Assembly (NCBI RefSeq): GCF_008370495.1
Contig: NZ_VTUX01000001.1
Span: 62,001 to 126,000, forward strand
Source: Pseudohalioglobus sediminis
Lineage (GTDB): Bacteria; Pseudomonadota; Gammaproteobacteria; Pseudomonadales; Halieaceae
Direction of reading: 5' to 3'
DNA length: 64,000 nucleotides
Shown here in pieces: positions 1 to 8,300 of this stretch. The notes beneath the pieces were generated by a model, which was not told the origin of the DNA, made no database searches, and was given only the letters and a program-made list of their open reading frames with translations. Position 1 is the first letter of the stretch. The number at the start of each line of letters is the position of its first letter. The translations under genes were made by a program, and so were the position numbers.

Positions 1-1264
1 GGGCGGGCGGGGTCTCGGCGCTGATGGAGGGCATCTGATAGTCTGAGTCGTCGATGCAATCCACCTCGAATGCCCGGCTGTGGGTGTTGAGCGTGGGTGC
101 AGGCGTCGCCTCCGACGGTGTGTTCACCTCGGCACGGGGCCGTTCACTCACTACTGCCTTGCGCTCAAAAGGCTGCGTGCGCGGGGGAGCACTGGCAACT
201 GTCTGCGCCGGCGCTACCGCCGCACTGGTGTGCAATGCGGCCTGCGGTGGTGGCGTCTGCGTAGGCGGGCGCAGACCCTGCCCGGCCAGGCTCGAGCGGG
301 CACCGCTACTGCCGATAAACTCCAGGTTCTCCAGCGCGGCGTCCAGCCTGCGCTCAGCCGCGGGCGCGGGCGCTGCGGCGGCCGGTGTCGCAACCGACGC
401 TGTCTTGACAAGCCGCCTGGCCTGCGCCGCCAGCGTATCGCCAACGGGAATACCCCGGGCCGCGATCCGCGGCTGCATTGACTTCTCGCTGGCGACGACC
501 GGTTCACTGGCGGCCAGTGCGGCAAGGCTTTCGGCTTCGTTGTTGTCAGCCCCCGTACCCTCGGCCTGCTCCTCGCGCAGCGCGCGCTGCTTGATCAGGG
601 CATGGGCACAGTCCGACCAGCGCCCGAAATGGGACGACTCCGCCGGGTCCGGCATGCGGTGTTTACGGAAGTCACGCATCGCATTCATGAAGCGCTGCTT
701 CACCGCGCGATAGCAATAGATATGGTCTTCAGTGTGCAGCGGCAACAGGTCTGCATCGCCGCGAATAATCAGCATCTGCGGCGGCAGCTGGCCCTGCAGG
801 CTGTGCAGCAGGTCGGCGGCAAAGCACAGGCGAAATGCGGAGTTGAGTGTGGTTTTCGCCTGGGTGTCACAGGGGATATACAGGTAAGCGCCCAGGTCAG
901 AATAGCCGGTGGTGCGCATCAGCAGATTCACCGCGCCAGACAGTGGCCCCAGCGCGAGCTGGCCGTTGACGATGTAGTCGGTACCGCTGCGCATCGCCTC
1001 CAGGGTTTCCCTGCGACGGACCTGCTCTTCTGCGTCCCAGTCGATCAGCGCGACCTGCTTGCCCTCATCCCGCAGCGTTGCCGCCAGTTCATCCTGGCGC
1101 TGCACGTACCCGGTGGGACGCGCGGTCTGGGAGTCGGGAGCGATACCGTGGTCCGGGTTCTCCAGGCACAGTCTTTCCATCCAGCACGCGAAAGGTGATT
1201 CCCGGAACAGAACGATATCTTCGGAGGTGTAGGTGACGGCTCTGTCGACACTGTAACGATACAT
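1..1264 (-). CDS. RecB-nuclease-like protein, C-terminus outside window
   Basis: The frame is open from an ATG at 1264 to the window edge (421 codons) and lacks its 3' end. It follows a GGAGG-type ribosome site. The first about 230 residues begin MYRYSVDRAVTYTSEDIVLF and contain a FRESPFACWMERL motif, a VNGQLALGPLSGAVNLLMR stretch and a DFRKHRMPDP segment. This pattern recalls the TM0106-type RecB-like nuclease fold (substrate-binding start, then a D...K core). The terminal cysteine cluster of that family is not visible. From about residue 270 the protein becomes a low-complexity Ala/Pro/Thr tail, unusual for a nuclease, so it may be a degenerate or structural relative. The nuclease assignment is inference from motif spacing only. 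Confidence 0.5.
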   Translation of the reverse strand, partial: MYRYSVDRAVTYTSEDIVLFRESPFACWMERLCLENPDHGIAPDSQTARPTGYVQRQDELAATLRDEGKQVALIDWDAEEQVRRRETLEAMRSGTDYIVNGQLALGPLSGAVNLLMRTTGYSDLGAYLYIPCDTQAKTTLNSAFRLCFAADLLHSLQGQLPPQMLIIRGDADLLPLHTEDHIYCYRAVKQRFMNAMRDFRKHRMPDPAESSHFGRWSDCAHALIKQRALREEQAEGTGADNNEAESLAALAASEPVVASEKSMQPRIAARGIPVGDTLAAQARRLVKTASVATPAAAAPAPAAERRLDAALENLEFIGSSGARSSLAGQGLRPPTQTPPPQAALHTSAAVAPAQTVASAPPRTQPFERKAVVSERPRAEVNTPSEATPAPTLNTHSRAFEVDCIDDSDYQMPSISAETPPA

Positions 1265-1349
1265 AGGCTGCTGTTTGGGTCCTCCTGACGGATGCAAACA
1301 GCACTGGCGGGACATACGCTCAGGCCGTTTGCATATTTATATAGGAATG

Positions 1350-1372
1350 GGCGGCCGCTGGCAACGGCCGCC
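1350..1372 (-). terminator. GC-rich hairpin after amidohydrolase gene
   Basis: A perfect 8-bp stem (GGCGGCCG / CGGCCGCC) with a 7-nt loop lies 29 bases beyond the stop of the leftward amidohydrolase. On the minus strand it is followed by an A/T-rich stretch rather than a clean T run, so termination would be weak. The same A/T stretch (TATAAAT) could be the -10 element of the nuclease-like gene that follows. Confidence 0.4.
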
Positions 1373-1401
1373 GTGAAAATCCCACACAACCGGACTGGAG
1401 A

Positions 1402-3114
1402 TTAGTAGCGTCGGTATACGGTCGCGCCGTCGATCAGTGTGCGCTCCACCTGCAGCTCGCGCATATCGACAGACATGTCCAGTGGACTGCCGGACAACAC
1501 GATCAGGTCAGCGAGTTTGCCCGGCTCGATAGAGCCGATGCGATCGTCCTGGAACACCTGCCAGGCCGCGTCGATGGTGACCGCGCGCAATGCCGACATG
1601 ACATCGATGCGCTGCTCCGGTCCGATCACGTCGCCACCGAAGCTGCGCCGATGCACCTGACTCCACACTGCCTGCAGCGGCAGCATCGGCGTGACCGGCG
1701 TATCCATGTGCGAGCTGAAGCGCAAGCCCTGCTCCTGCGCCCAGCGCGCCGGGCTCATCGCCGCCGCGCGTTCCGGCCCCATGAAAATGTCGCGGTGGCG
1801 GTCGCCCCAGTAATAGGTGTGCGCAGAAAAGAAACTGGGCGTAACGCCGAGTGCCTTCATCCGAGCCACCTGGTCTTTGCGCGCCATCTGCGAATGGATA
1901 AGTATCATGCGCGGGTCGTCTACCGGGTGCGCCTGCTGGGCAGCCTCGAAGGCATCGAGAATATCCTCGATGGACTCGTCCCCGTTACCATGAATGGCGA
2001 TCTGGTAGCCCTGCTCATGCAGCGCTTTTACGCGTGCGAACAGGTCTTCGCGGGGGATGGAGGGATAGCCACGGTAATCCGGGTCCTGCGGATCGCGCGG
2101 CACATGATAGGGATGGCTGAGGTAGCCGGTATAGCCCTGGATACTGCCGTCGGCCACCAGCTTGATAGCCGGCATGGTCACCCGGTCGCTGGCATAGTCC
2201 GCGGGGTCGAAGTCGCCACTTTGCATCAGGTCGGCGAATTCCGAGTCAAAGGCGAACAACACCAGGCGCTGGGGCACCACTCCCAGCCTGCTGAACAACA
2301 CCAGCCCGGTTGCCAGGGCCTGCGAGGTGCCACCGGACTGCGCCGTGGTCACCCCCGCGCGCAGGTATTCCACCGAGGCGGATTTCATCATGGCGTATAT
2401 CTCACGCAGCCCCATGTCCTGCATGTACATCATCAGGTCCATCCTGGCCGTCTCTTCCAGCAATCCGTTCGGCTCACGGCTGCCGGGCCGCCGCCCGATC
2501 ACACCGCCCACCGGATCCTCGGTGTCGGCGGTGATACCGACCAGCTCGAGGGCACGGCTGTTAGCCACCACCATATGGCCGGACACATGGGTCGCCACCA
2601 CGGGATGCTCGGTGGAAACGCTATCCAGTTCCGCGCGGGTCGGGTGCCGCTCTTCCGCCAGCAGGGTGTCGTCGTAGCCAAAACCACTGACCATCTCGCC
2701 CGGTTCGGTGGCCTCGGCGCGCTCACGCAGGGCCGCCAGCACATCGGCGATGCTTAGCTTGTCGCCCACCGGCGGGCTGGTCAGGTCGGCCGACACCACG
2801 CTCATGCCGGAGCCGGGAAAATGCCCGTGGGCATCAATAAAGCCGGGCATCAGGGTGCGGCCGCGCAGGTCGTTGACCTCGGTAGCGTCTTCGACCAGCG
2901 CCATGATCTCAGCCGTGCTGCCCACGGCTTCGATACGCTCATTGCGCACGGAAACCGCCTCGGCAATGCTGTTGGCGGCGTCCATGGTCAGCACCTCACC
3001 GTTAATGAACACCTGGTGCGCCGGCGGTTGCGGTACCCGGGTGGCGATCTTGAACAGCACGGTGAGGCCGCCCAGCAGGGCAACCAGGATCAGGGCAGCG
3101 GTCTTCCAGTTCAT
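1402..3114 (-). CDS. YtcJ-type amidohydrolase, membrane-anchored
   Basis: 570 residues, the usual length for Amidohydro_3 (YtcJ/exoenzyme regulatory AepA-like) proteins. A hydrophobic N-terminal segment (residues about 5-24) predicts a signal anchor facing the periplasm. The metal-binding HxH is at H96/H98 in GFIDAHGHFPG, followed later by AIHGNGDESIEDIL and a SSHMDTPVTP segment with further ligands. These enzymes hydrolyse amide or cyclic C-N bonds; the substrate is unknown. It begins 14 bases after the second acyl-CoA dehydrogenase gene, with AAGGA as ribosome site, so the three genes are probably one operon. A paralogue lies at 50257-52017. Confidence 0.85.
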   Translation of the reverse strand: MNWKTAALILVALLGGLTVLFKIATRVPQPPAHQVFINGEVLTMDAANSIAEAVSVRNERIEAVGSTAEIMALVEDATEVNDLRGRTLMPGFIDAHGHFPGSGMSVVSADLTSPPVGDKLSIADVLAALRERAEATEPGEMVSGFGYDDTLLAEERHPTRAELDSVSTEHPVVATHVSGHMVVANSRALELVGITADTEDPVGGVIGRRPGSREPNGLLEETARMDLMMYMQDMGLREIYAMMKSASVEYLRAGVTTAQSGGTSQALATGLVLFSRLGVVPQRLVLFAFDSEFADLMQSGDFDPADYASDRVTMPAIKLVADGSIQGYTGYLSHPYHVPRDPQDPDYRGYPSIPREDLFARVKALHEQGYQIAIHGNGDESIEDILDAFEAAQQAHPVDDPRMILIHSQMARKDQVARMKALGVTPSFFSAHTYYWGDRHRDIFMGPERAAAMSPARWAQEQGLRFSSHMDTPVTPMLPLQAVWSQVHRRSFGGDVIGPEQRIDVMSALRAVTIDAAWQVFQDDRIGSIEPGKLADLIVLSGSPLDMSVDMRELQVERTLIDGATVYRRY

Positions 3115-3128
3115 GGTTCAGTCCTTGC

Positions 3129-4256
3129 TCAGGCGGCGGAATCTATAAGGATTTCCGCCAGCCGCGCCCGGTGCCAGGGGCCGTCACCCCACAGCATCTG
3201 GCTGTGCTTCTGGCGCTTGAAGAACAGGTGCACATAGCACTCCCAGGTAAAGCCAATACCGCCGTGGTACTGCACCGAACGGCTGCTGGCAAACCCCGCC
3301 ATGTCACTGGCCGACGCCTGCGCCATGTGCGCGTACTGGGCAGCCTTGTCCGGCTCGCAATCCACCGCGCAGGCCGAGGCGTAAACCAGCGACTTGGCCT
3401 CATCGATGTCGATCATCACGTTTACCAGCGGGTGTTTCACCGCCTGGAAGAATCCCAGCGGCTTGTCGAACTGCTGGCGCTGGTTAACGTACTCCACCGT
3501 GGTCTGCAGCTGCCACTCACCGGCACCGACCATGTCGGCCGCATGCAGCGTCCAGATGGCCGGCATGGCCGCGGCGAAGGCCTCCCCGGCCTGCTCTGAG
3601 ACACAGACGGCCTCGACATCACTGAACTGGATATGGGCCTGGTCACGAGTCGGGTCCACAATGCCATCCTGGGTGATCTCGACGCCCGCGGCATCTGCGG
3701 CCACCCAGTACAGCCCAAGTTTATCGCCGGCGCGCGCGCAGACCAGCAAGCGACTGACCTTGCCGGCATCCTGCACGTACCAGGCGGTGCCGGAAATACG
3801 TCCGCCACTGGCGCTGACAGAGGTATCCGCGGGACTCCACGATCCACTGGCGTTCACCATCGCCAGGGCCGCGGTTTCCCCGGCGGCAATCTCTTCCAGG
3901 GCCTGGTGTGCGCCATCGCCACTGGCGGCCAGCACATAACTGGCGGACAGCGTAGACAGCAACGGGCAGGGAAATGCCGCGCGCCCCAGTTCCTCCACCA
4001 GGCCGGCCACACCGACCAGCGGCATACCCACACCACCCTGCTCCTCGGGCACTGCCAGCAGGCTCCAGCCCAGGTCTACCATCTGTTGCCACAGCGCTGC
4101 GTCCCAGTTCACCTCGGGGGCACGCTCTGGCGTCGGGTCCGCTGCCACCATGGTGTGCAGTTTGTCGACGCTGAAATGCTCGCTGAAAAATTTGCGGGCG
4201 GACTCCTTCAACAGGGCCGCCTCTTCGGTAAATCCAAAATCATCCGGTTGTGTCAT
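3129..4256 (-). CDS. Acyl-CoA dehydrogenase family protein (subunit 2 of pair)
   Basis: 375 residues with the acyl-CoA dehydrogenase layout: helical N-terminal domain, beta middle domain, and a C-terminal domain containing the FAD-contact motif VQYHGGIGFTWE. The C-terminal end, where many family members carry the catalytic Glu of the YEGT motif, reads WGDGPWHRARLAE and has no equivalent. It starts 11 bases after another acyl-CoA dehydrogenase gene, with GGGAG as ribosome site. Paired genes of this kind often encode alpha2-beta2 heterotetramers in sterol or cyclic-acid side-chain oxidation; that role is inferred here from arrangement only. Confidence 0.88.
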   Translation of the reverse strand: MTQPDDFGFTEEAALLKESARKFFSEHFSVDKLHTMVAADPTPERAPEVNWDAALWQQMVDLGWSLLAVPEEQGGVGMPLVGVAGLVEELGRAAFPCPLLSTLSASYVLAASGDGAHQALEEIAAGETAALAMVNASGSWSPADTSVSASGGRISGTAWYVQDAGKVSRLLVCARAGDKLGLYWVAADAAGVEITQDGIVDPTRDQAHIQFSDVEAVCVSEQAGEAFAAAMPAIWTLHAADMVGAGEWQLQTTVEYVNQRQQFDKPLGFFQAVKHPLVNVMIDIDEAKSLVYASACAVDCEPDKAAQYAHMAQASASDMAGFASSRSVQYHGGIGFTWECYVHLFFKRQKHSQMLWGDGPWHRARLAEILIDSAA

Positions 4257-4267
4257 CTTCGTTCTCC

Positions 4268-5503
4268 CTATTTGGATTTGGCCATGCCGAGCACGCGCTC
4301 GCCGAGTATGTTGCGCTGCACTTCAGAGGTGCCGGCAGCGATGGTGAAACCAAACGAGTTCATGTAAGCCATCGGCCACTGCCCGCCATCAGGCGCATTG
4401 GCATCACCCAGGTAGAGGGAGCTCGCGGCGCCCTCGATATCCATGGCCAGGCCGGAAGTGCCCTGGGAAATCTCGCTCATCAGCAGCTTGTTCTGCAGCG
4501 GCAGGCGCATGGGGTGGTCCAGCAGTGCCGGCACCCGGCTGCGACGCTGGCTCGCGGCGAAGCCGGCCTCATGTATTGCCTGCTGCATGATGCGATCGCG
4601 CAGCAGCGGGTCGTCCGCGGCGGTGCCGCCATTGCGCGCAGTGGCATGGGCGAGTTTGATCAGCGCCGAGGCGCTGGTGCTGTGGGAGGACTTGTTGACC
4701 ATGCCCCCGGAGCGCGGGGTCACCAGTTCCCCGGCGCCGCGCTCGTGGGCCAGCGTGGTCATGGCCACCTGCCAGCCCTTGCCCAGTTCGTCCAGGCGGA
4801 AACTGTCGTCCACCTCGAGGTCTTCGAAAATGACCTCGTTGAAACCGGTCTCACCGGTCATCTTGATCAGCGGGCGCACAGTTACCCCGTTGCCCAGCGC
4901 GGAGCGGATCGGCACCACGAAATAGGACAAACCGTCGTGCTTGACCGATTTGTCGGTGCGCAGCAGGATGATCATCCACTCGGCGAAGTGGGCCAGCGAT
5001 GTCCACACCTTGTGGCCATTGATCACCCATTTATCGCCCTTGCGCTCGGCGAAGGTCTGCACACTGGCCAGGTCGGACCCGGCGCCCGGCTCACTGAAGC
5101 CCTGGCACCAGATGTCCTCGCCGGAAAACAGCCGCGGCAACAGGCGCTCCTTCAGAGCCTCCTGGCCGTGGTAGAACACGGTCGGTGCGGCCATGCCGAG
5201 GCCGATAACATTGGGAAAATACGGCGTGCGGGCTCGCATCATTTCCTCGTTGGCAATGCGCTGGCAATCGGTCATACCCCGTCCGCCCACGGCCTCCGGG
5301 TAGTCACAGCCCACCAGGCCGGCATCGTAGGCGGCTTTCTGCCACGCCTGCAGGTAGTCCATCTGCTCCGGGGTCATGATCTCAAGCGGCGTTTGCGGCA
5401 GCCGCACCGGCGGCTCCGCGGGACGATTGTCCTCGATCCAGGCGCGAGCCCGCTGCCTGAACTCGGCCTGTTCAGGCGTGTCCTTGAGTTGTTCGTCTGC
5501 CAT
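4268..5503 (-). CDS. Acyl-CoA dehydrogenase family protein (subunit 1 of pair)
   Basis: 411 residues. The middle domain shows CQGFSEPGAGSDLASVQT, the flavin/substrate loop of acyl-CoA dehydrogenases, then KVWTSLAHFAEW. The C-terminus has AAGTSEVQRNILGERVLG, the FAD adenine-binding segment. The position of the usual YEGT catalytic Glu is Ala-Ala-Gly-Thr. It heads the leftward acyl-CoA dehydrogenase / acyl-CoA dehydrogenase / amidohydrolase operon. Function is FAD-dependent alpha,beta-dehydrogenation of an acyl-CoA, passing electrons to ETF. Its partner is probably the downstream gene. Chain-length or ring specificity cannot be read from the sequence. Confidence 0.9.
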   Translation of the reverse strand: MADEQLKDTPEQAEFRQRARAWIEDNRPAEPPVRLPQTPLEIMTPEQMDYLQAWQKAAYDAGLVGCDYPEAVGGRGMTDCQRIANEEMMRARTPYFPNVIGLGMAAPTVFYHGQEALKERLLPRLFSGEDIWCQGFSEPGAGSDLASVQTFAERKGDKWVINGHKVWTSLAHFAEWMIILLRTDKSVKHDGLSYFVVPIRSALGNGVTVRPLIKMTGETGFNEVIFEDLEVDDSFRLDELGKGWQVAMTTLAHERGAGELVTPRSGGMVNKSSHSTSASALIKLAHATARNGGTAADDPLLRDRIMQQAIHEAGFAASQRRSRVPALLDHPMRLPLQNKLLMSEISQGTSGLAMDIEGAASSLYLGDANAPDGGQWPMAYMNSFGFTIAAGTSEVQRNILGERVLGMAKSK

Positions 5504-5571
5504 TACCGTACTCCTGTTCTGGTTACATGCGGTGTTTACTTGGGTTGATTCGATGTGTGTTCGCGAGGGGA

Positions 5572-5811
5572 TCAGTAGTGCGGTGGTTTTTCTTCTTCAA
5601 GAGAGAGACCCTCGCCCGGGCCACCGCGATCCAGCCTGGCCGCCTGCTCGTCCTGCCGCTGCTTCAACAGCGTCAGTTGCTCGCGCAGGGTAATAATCTC
5701 CTGCTGCTGGCTGGCCATGGCGTCGTCAAGTGTGGCCACGGCATCCTCCAGGAAAGCCACCTGGCTCTGCAGGTCTACCAGTTGTTGTTGCATTTGTTCT
5801 ATATCGGCCAT
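5572..5811 (-). CDS. slyX: SlyX family protein
   Basis: 79 residues. Almost the whole protein is a heptad-rich coiled coil (MADIEQMQQQLVDLQSQ onward), ending in the SlyX hallmark PPHY. The family is short, cytoplasmic and of unclear biochemical role. The length is standard. It lies 68 bases upstream of the acyl-CoA dehydrogenase operon on the same strand and is divergent from yciH, 75 bases away. Confidence 0.93.
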   Translation of the reverse strand: MADIEQMQQQLVDLQSQVAFLEDAVATLDDAMASQQQEIITLREQLTLLKQRQDEQAARLDRGGPGEGLSLEEEKPPHY

Positions 5812-5885
5812 TTATCGACGTTGCTGTTGCCTGAACACAGCGGGCTAATATACTTGCCCGCCCGGTAGATGAACACGGCAGAACC

Positions 5886-6251
5886 ATGAGCAAACGAAAA
5901 ATTTCCACAGGACGTCTGGTATACAGTACCGAGGCCGGGCGACTGTGCCCCCAATGCCAGCGCCCGGTGGCCGACTGTGTGTGCGGCAAGGACCGGCCCG
6001 CCTACAGTGGCGACGGCATCGTTCGCCTGCACCGCGAATCCAAGGGGCGCGGCGGCAAGACCGTGACCCTGGTGCGCGGTGTGCCCCTGGCGGGCCAGGA
6101 ATTGAAGGCCCTGGCCAAGGCCCTGAAGCAGAAATGCGGGGTGGGCGGCGCACTCAAGGACGATGTGATCGAAATCCAGGGTGACCAGCGCGATCTCATA
6201 AAAATCGAGCTGGAAAAACGCGGATATACCGTCAAACTGGCAGGCGGATAG
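5886..6251 (+). CDS. yciH: YciH/SUI1-type translation initiation factor homologue
   Basis: 121 residues. The N-terminus has a CPQCQRPVADCVCG zinc-ribbon-like cluster. The SUI1 domain follows, with RLHRESKGRGGKTVTLVRGV, the basic loop expected to contact the ribosome decoding site, and a C-terminal IEIQGDQRDLIKIELEKRG. Bacterial YciH is an eIF1-like protein proposed to affect start-site fidelity or translation inhibition under stress. It is divergent from slyX. Confidence 0.93.
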   Translation: MSKRKISTGRLVYSTEAGRLCPQCQRPVADCVCGKDRPAYSGDGIVRLHRESKGRGGKTVTLVRGVPLAGQELKALAKALKQKCGVGGALKDDVIEIQGDQRDLIKIELEKRGYTVKLAGG

Positions 6252-6561
6252 CACTTTTTATGATTTTCAGCCATTTTAACCATAATTTTACAGACGTTAG
6301 CGACAGATGGCTCGCGGAGGAAACCGTCCTGCAGCACCTGAATCGTCCTAGTTAGAAGCCTTTCCCGAAATATTTATTAATTAAACGCCGCAAGGCGTTA
6401 TTTTTATTGGATTTTATTTTTTCGTGTGTTAAAAAGTATCTCGTGAGCACGGAAATGTCGGGAAATGGGATAGTTCCCGCAGGGATAACCGGGCCACAAC
6501 AACAACCATAAGTGAAACGGCAGTATCTGACGGATTTGACTTCCCTGCGAGGTAGTGGGTT
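6252..6561. other. 310-base intergenic region after yciH
   Basis: No gene is seen. The middle is very A/T-rich and contains one clear hairpin (annotated separately). The right part is the leader of the next gene, which ends in GAGGT eight bases before its ATG at 6562. Confidence 0.6.
6384..6407 (+). terminator. Hairpin with T-rich tail
   Basis: The stem AACGCC/GGCGTT with a GCAA loop is followed by ATTTTTATT, a typical short intrinsic terminator on the plus strand. It lies 130 bases after yciH. The opposite strand also has an A/T-rich tail, so it may act in both directions. Confidence 0.55.
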
Positions 6562-6957
6562 ATGTACGTTACCGCAGAGCACCTGAGGGACCAGGTCATA
6601 CGACCTACCCTCAAATATCTGGGAAAATGGACGCCGGCATGCGAGAACTTCCTTCTCGACGCCGCTATCGATGCCCCCGACCTGGGGCTTTTCTCCGCAC
6701 GCAATGACGGCCTCGGGCTGTTCCACATCACCGCGGCACAACACCGCGACCTGTGGGACCGCTACCTGGCCTTCAACCCGGACATGGCGAGCCGGGTGCG
6801 GGGATTGGCCAGCCAGCGGGCATTCTTGAGTGACCCGGATGGTGAATTACAGACCAACCTCAGCTATTGCACCGCAATAGCCTGGTTGCTCTACCAGCGA
6901 GCCGGGCTCGCCAAGGAAACCGCAGCCAGCGCTGCGGACGAGAGAGCACTGGCCTGA
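6562..6957 (+). CDS. Conserved-looking hypothetical protein
   Basis: 131 residues, cytoplasmic, with no signal peptide or membrane segment. It begins MYVTAEHLRDQVIRPTLKYL, is helical in character, and its core has LFSARNDGLGLFHITAAQHRDLWDRYL. I do not recognise a named domain. GAGGT lies eight bases upstream, and the codon usage matches the neighbouring chromosome, so the gene is probably real. It is convergent with the arsenosugar genes, 19 bases from the end of the first. Confidence 0.7.
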   Translation: MYVTAEHLRDQVIRPTLKYLGKWTPACENFLLDAAIDAPDLGLFSARNDGLGLFHITAAQHRDLWDRYLAFNPDMASRVRGLASQRAFLSDPDGELQTNLSYCTAIAWLLYQRAGLAKETAASAADERALA

Positions 6958-6976
6958 CGCCGTCAGGGCAGCTCTT

Positions 6977-7609
6977 TCACTGACCCGCGCCGACGATCTG
7001 CCGCCATAGCGCCAGGTCTTGCGGTCGGTCGATATCCTGGCGCAGCGGCAATTCCCGCCATGACGTAGCGGTTTCCTGCAGCCGGGAAAGCGTGTCTGCG
7101 AACACCCTGTCACCACCCCAACTGATGCCCTCAAACCAGCGGGCATGCACTTCACGCACGGCAATCAGCACGTAGCCACCATCCTGCGCCGGGCCCAGGG
7201 ACACCGGTGCCGCGTCCAGCGCCGACAGCGCATCGCGCAGGTAGCGGCGATCTATTTGCGGGCAGTCGCTACCCACCAGTACCACCCGGGCGTGGCGCTC
7301 CAGGCCTTTCTCGAGTGCGTTGTACATGCGCTCACCGAGATCTCCGCCACGCTGCTGCTGCAGGGCGGCAACGCCCATCTGCCGGCATTGCCCGAACAGC
7401 GGCGCGCGCAAATCGCCGGCGACATGCAGTTCCACCCGGCCGAGCCCGGCGCTCGTCAACACGCGGCTGGTCCACTGTACGAGCTCGCAATGCAGCCGAC
7501 AGGCCGCTTCCGGATCAAGCACCGGCAACATCCGGGTTTTCACCCGCCCGGGCACCGGCTCCCGCGCAAACTGGATGAACAGCGTATCGCGCACGGCCTC
7601 AGCTGCCAT
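6977..7609 (-). CDS. Arsenosugar biosynthesis glycosyltransferase, TIGR04282/DUF2064 type
   Basis: 210 residues. It has the N-terminal nucleotide-binding pattern FAREPVPGRVKTRM, then VVLVGSDCPQIDRRYL with the DCP motif typical of DUF2064, and LGPAQDGGYVLI. It resembles a CofC/MobA-like nucleotidyl or glycosyl transferase fold. It overlaps the next upstream gene by 11 bases, so the two are translationally coupled. The family occurs beside ArsS and is thought to help assemble the sugar part of arsenosugars. Confidence 0.9.
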   Translation of the reverse strand: MAAEAVRDTLFIQFAREPVPGRVKTRMLPVLDPEAACRLHCELVQWTSRVLTSAGLGRVELHVAGDLRAPLFGQCRQMGVAALQQQRGGDLGERMYNALEKGLERHARVVLVGSDCPQIDRRYLRDALSALDAAPVSLGPAQDGGYVLIAVREVHARWFEGISWGGDRVFADTLSRLQETATSWRELPLRQDIDRPQDLALWRQIVGAGQ

Positions 7610-8300
7610 AGTAAATGCGCCACAGGCGCTCCGGCGGTGTACCCAGCGCGTAGGCCAGGCGCAATGCCCACATGGTCAGCACGGTGCGCACCACGCCGTG
7701 TTCCTGCCAGCGGCGACTAGATGTCAGCACAGGCTCGGCGAGAACAAGTGGCGGGCCCTGCCGCCGCATGCGCTTGCAGAAAGCCACGTCCTCCATCAAT
7801 GGGATATCGTCAAAGCAGACTGCGCCGTGCAGGGCATCGCGGCGGATAAACAGCATCTGATCACCGGTACCGATGCCGGTCAGGCGTGAGCGCCAGTTGA
7901 TAAAGGCGCTGATAACGCGAAAGGCGTGCCGCTCGCCGCTGAGCTGCACGCGACTGAATCCCCATAGCGGCGCACTGGCCAGGTAAGCTGCCAGACGCGG
8001 TGCCTCCACACCGGGGCAGCTGTCGACATGCAGGAAAAACAGGTAACGGCCCCTCGCCTCGCGCGCGCCACAATTCATCTGCCGGGCACGCCCGGCGGGG
8101 CTGTGCAGCAGGCGGTCACAATGCGGGGCCGCCTGCGCTGCGGTGCTGTCTGCACTGCCGCCGTCGACAACAATCAGCTCGGCATCGGGGAAGCGCCGGC
8201 GCAGGGCAAGCAACAGCTCGCGCACCCGCCCGGCCTCGTTCAGCACTGGAATAACAAAACTGTACGGGGGCTGCGACAACGCTACAGCGCGCCACCGCAA
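7599..8300 (-). CDS. Arsenosugar biosynthesis glycosyltransferase, TIGR04283 type
   Basis: 233 residues, GT-A family 2 fold: YSFVIPVLNEAGRVRELLLAL at the N-terminus, LIVVDGGSADST, then FLHVDSCPG (the metal-binding DxD-like position) and LMEDVAFCKRMRRQG, the acceptor-site ED. The start is a TTG at 8300, overlapping arsS by 19 bases; a TTG at 8279 is an alternative. It sits between ArsS and the DUF2064 protein in one leftward operon and probably transfers a sugar during arsenosugar formation. Confidence 0.9.
   Translation of the reverse strand: MRWRAVALSQPPYSFVIPVLNEAGRVRELLLALRRRFPDAELIVVDGGSADSTAAQAAPHCDRLLHSPAGRARQMNCGAREARGRYLFFLHVDSCPGVEAPRLAAYLASAPLWGFSRVQLSGERHAFRVISAFINWRSRLTGIGTGDQMLFIRRDALHGAVCFDDIPLMEDVAFCKRMRRQGPPLVLAEPVLTSSRRWQEHGVVRTVLTMWALRLAYALGTPPERLWRIYYGS

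Noticed and set aside
602-1198. 198-codon plus-strand frame at the left edge
   Set aside because: It is antisense to the RecB-like gene, whose protein has sensible composition and a good ribosome site.
4250-5548. 432-codon plus-strand frame
   Set aside because: It is a shadow of the minus-strand acyl-CoA dehydrogenase gene, with His/Gln/Arg-rich composition typical of GC-rich antisense frames.
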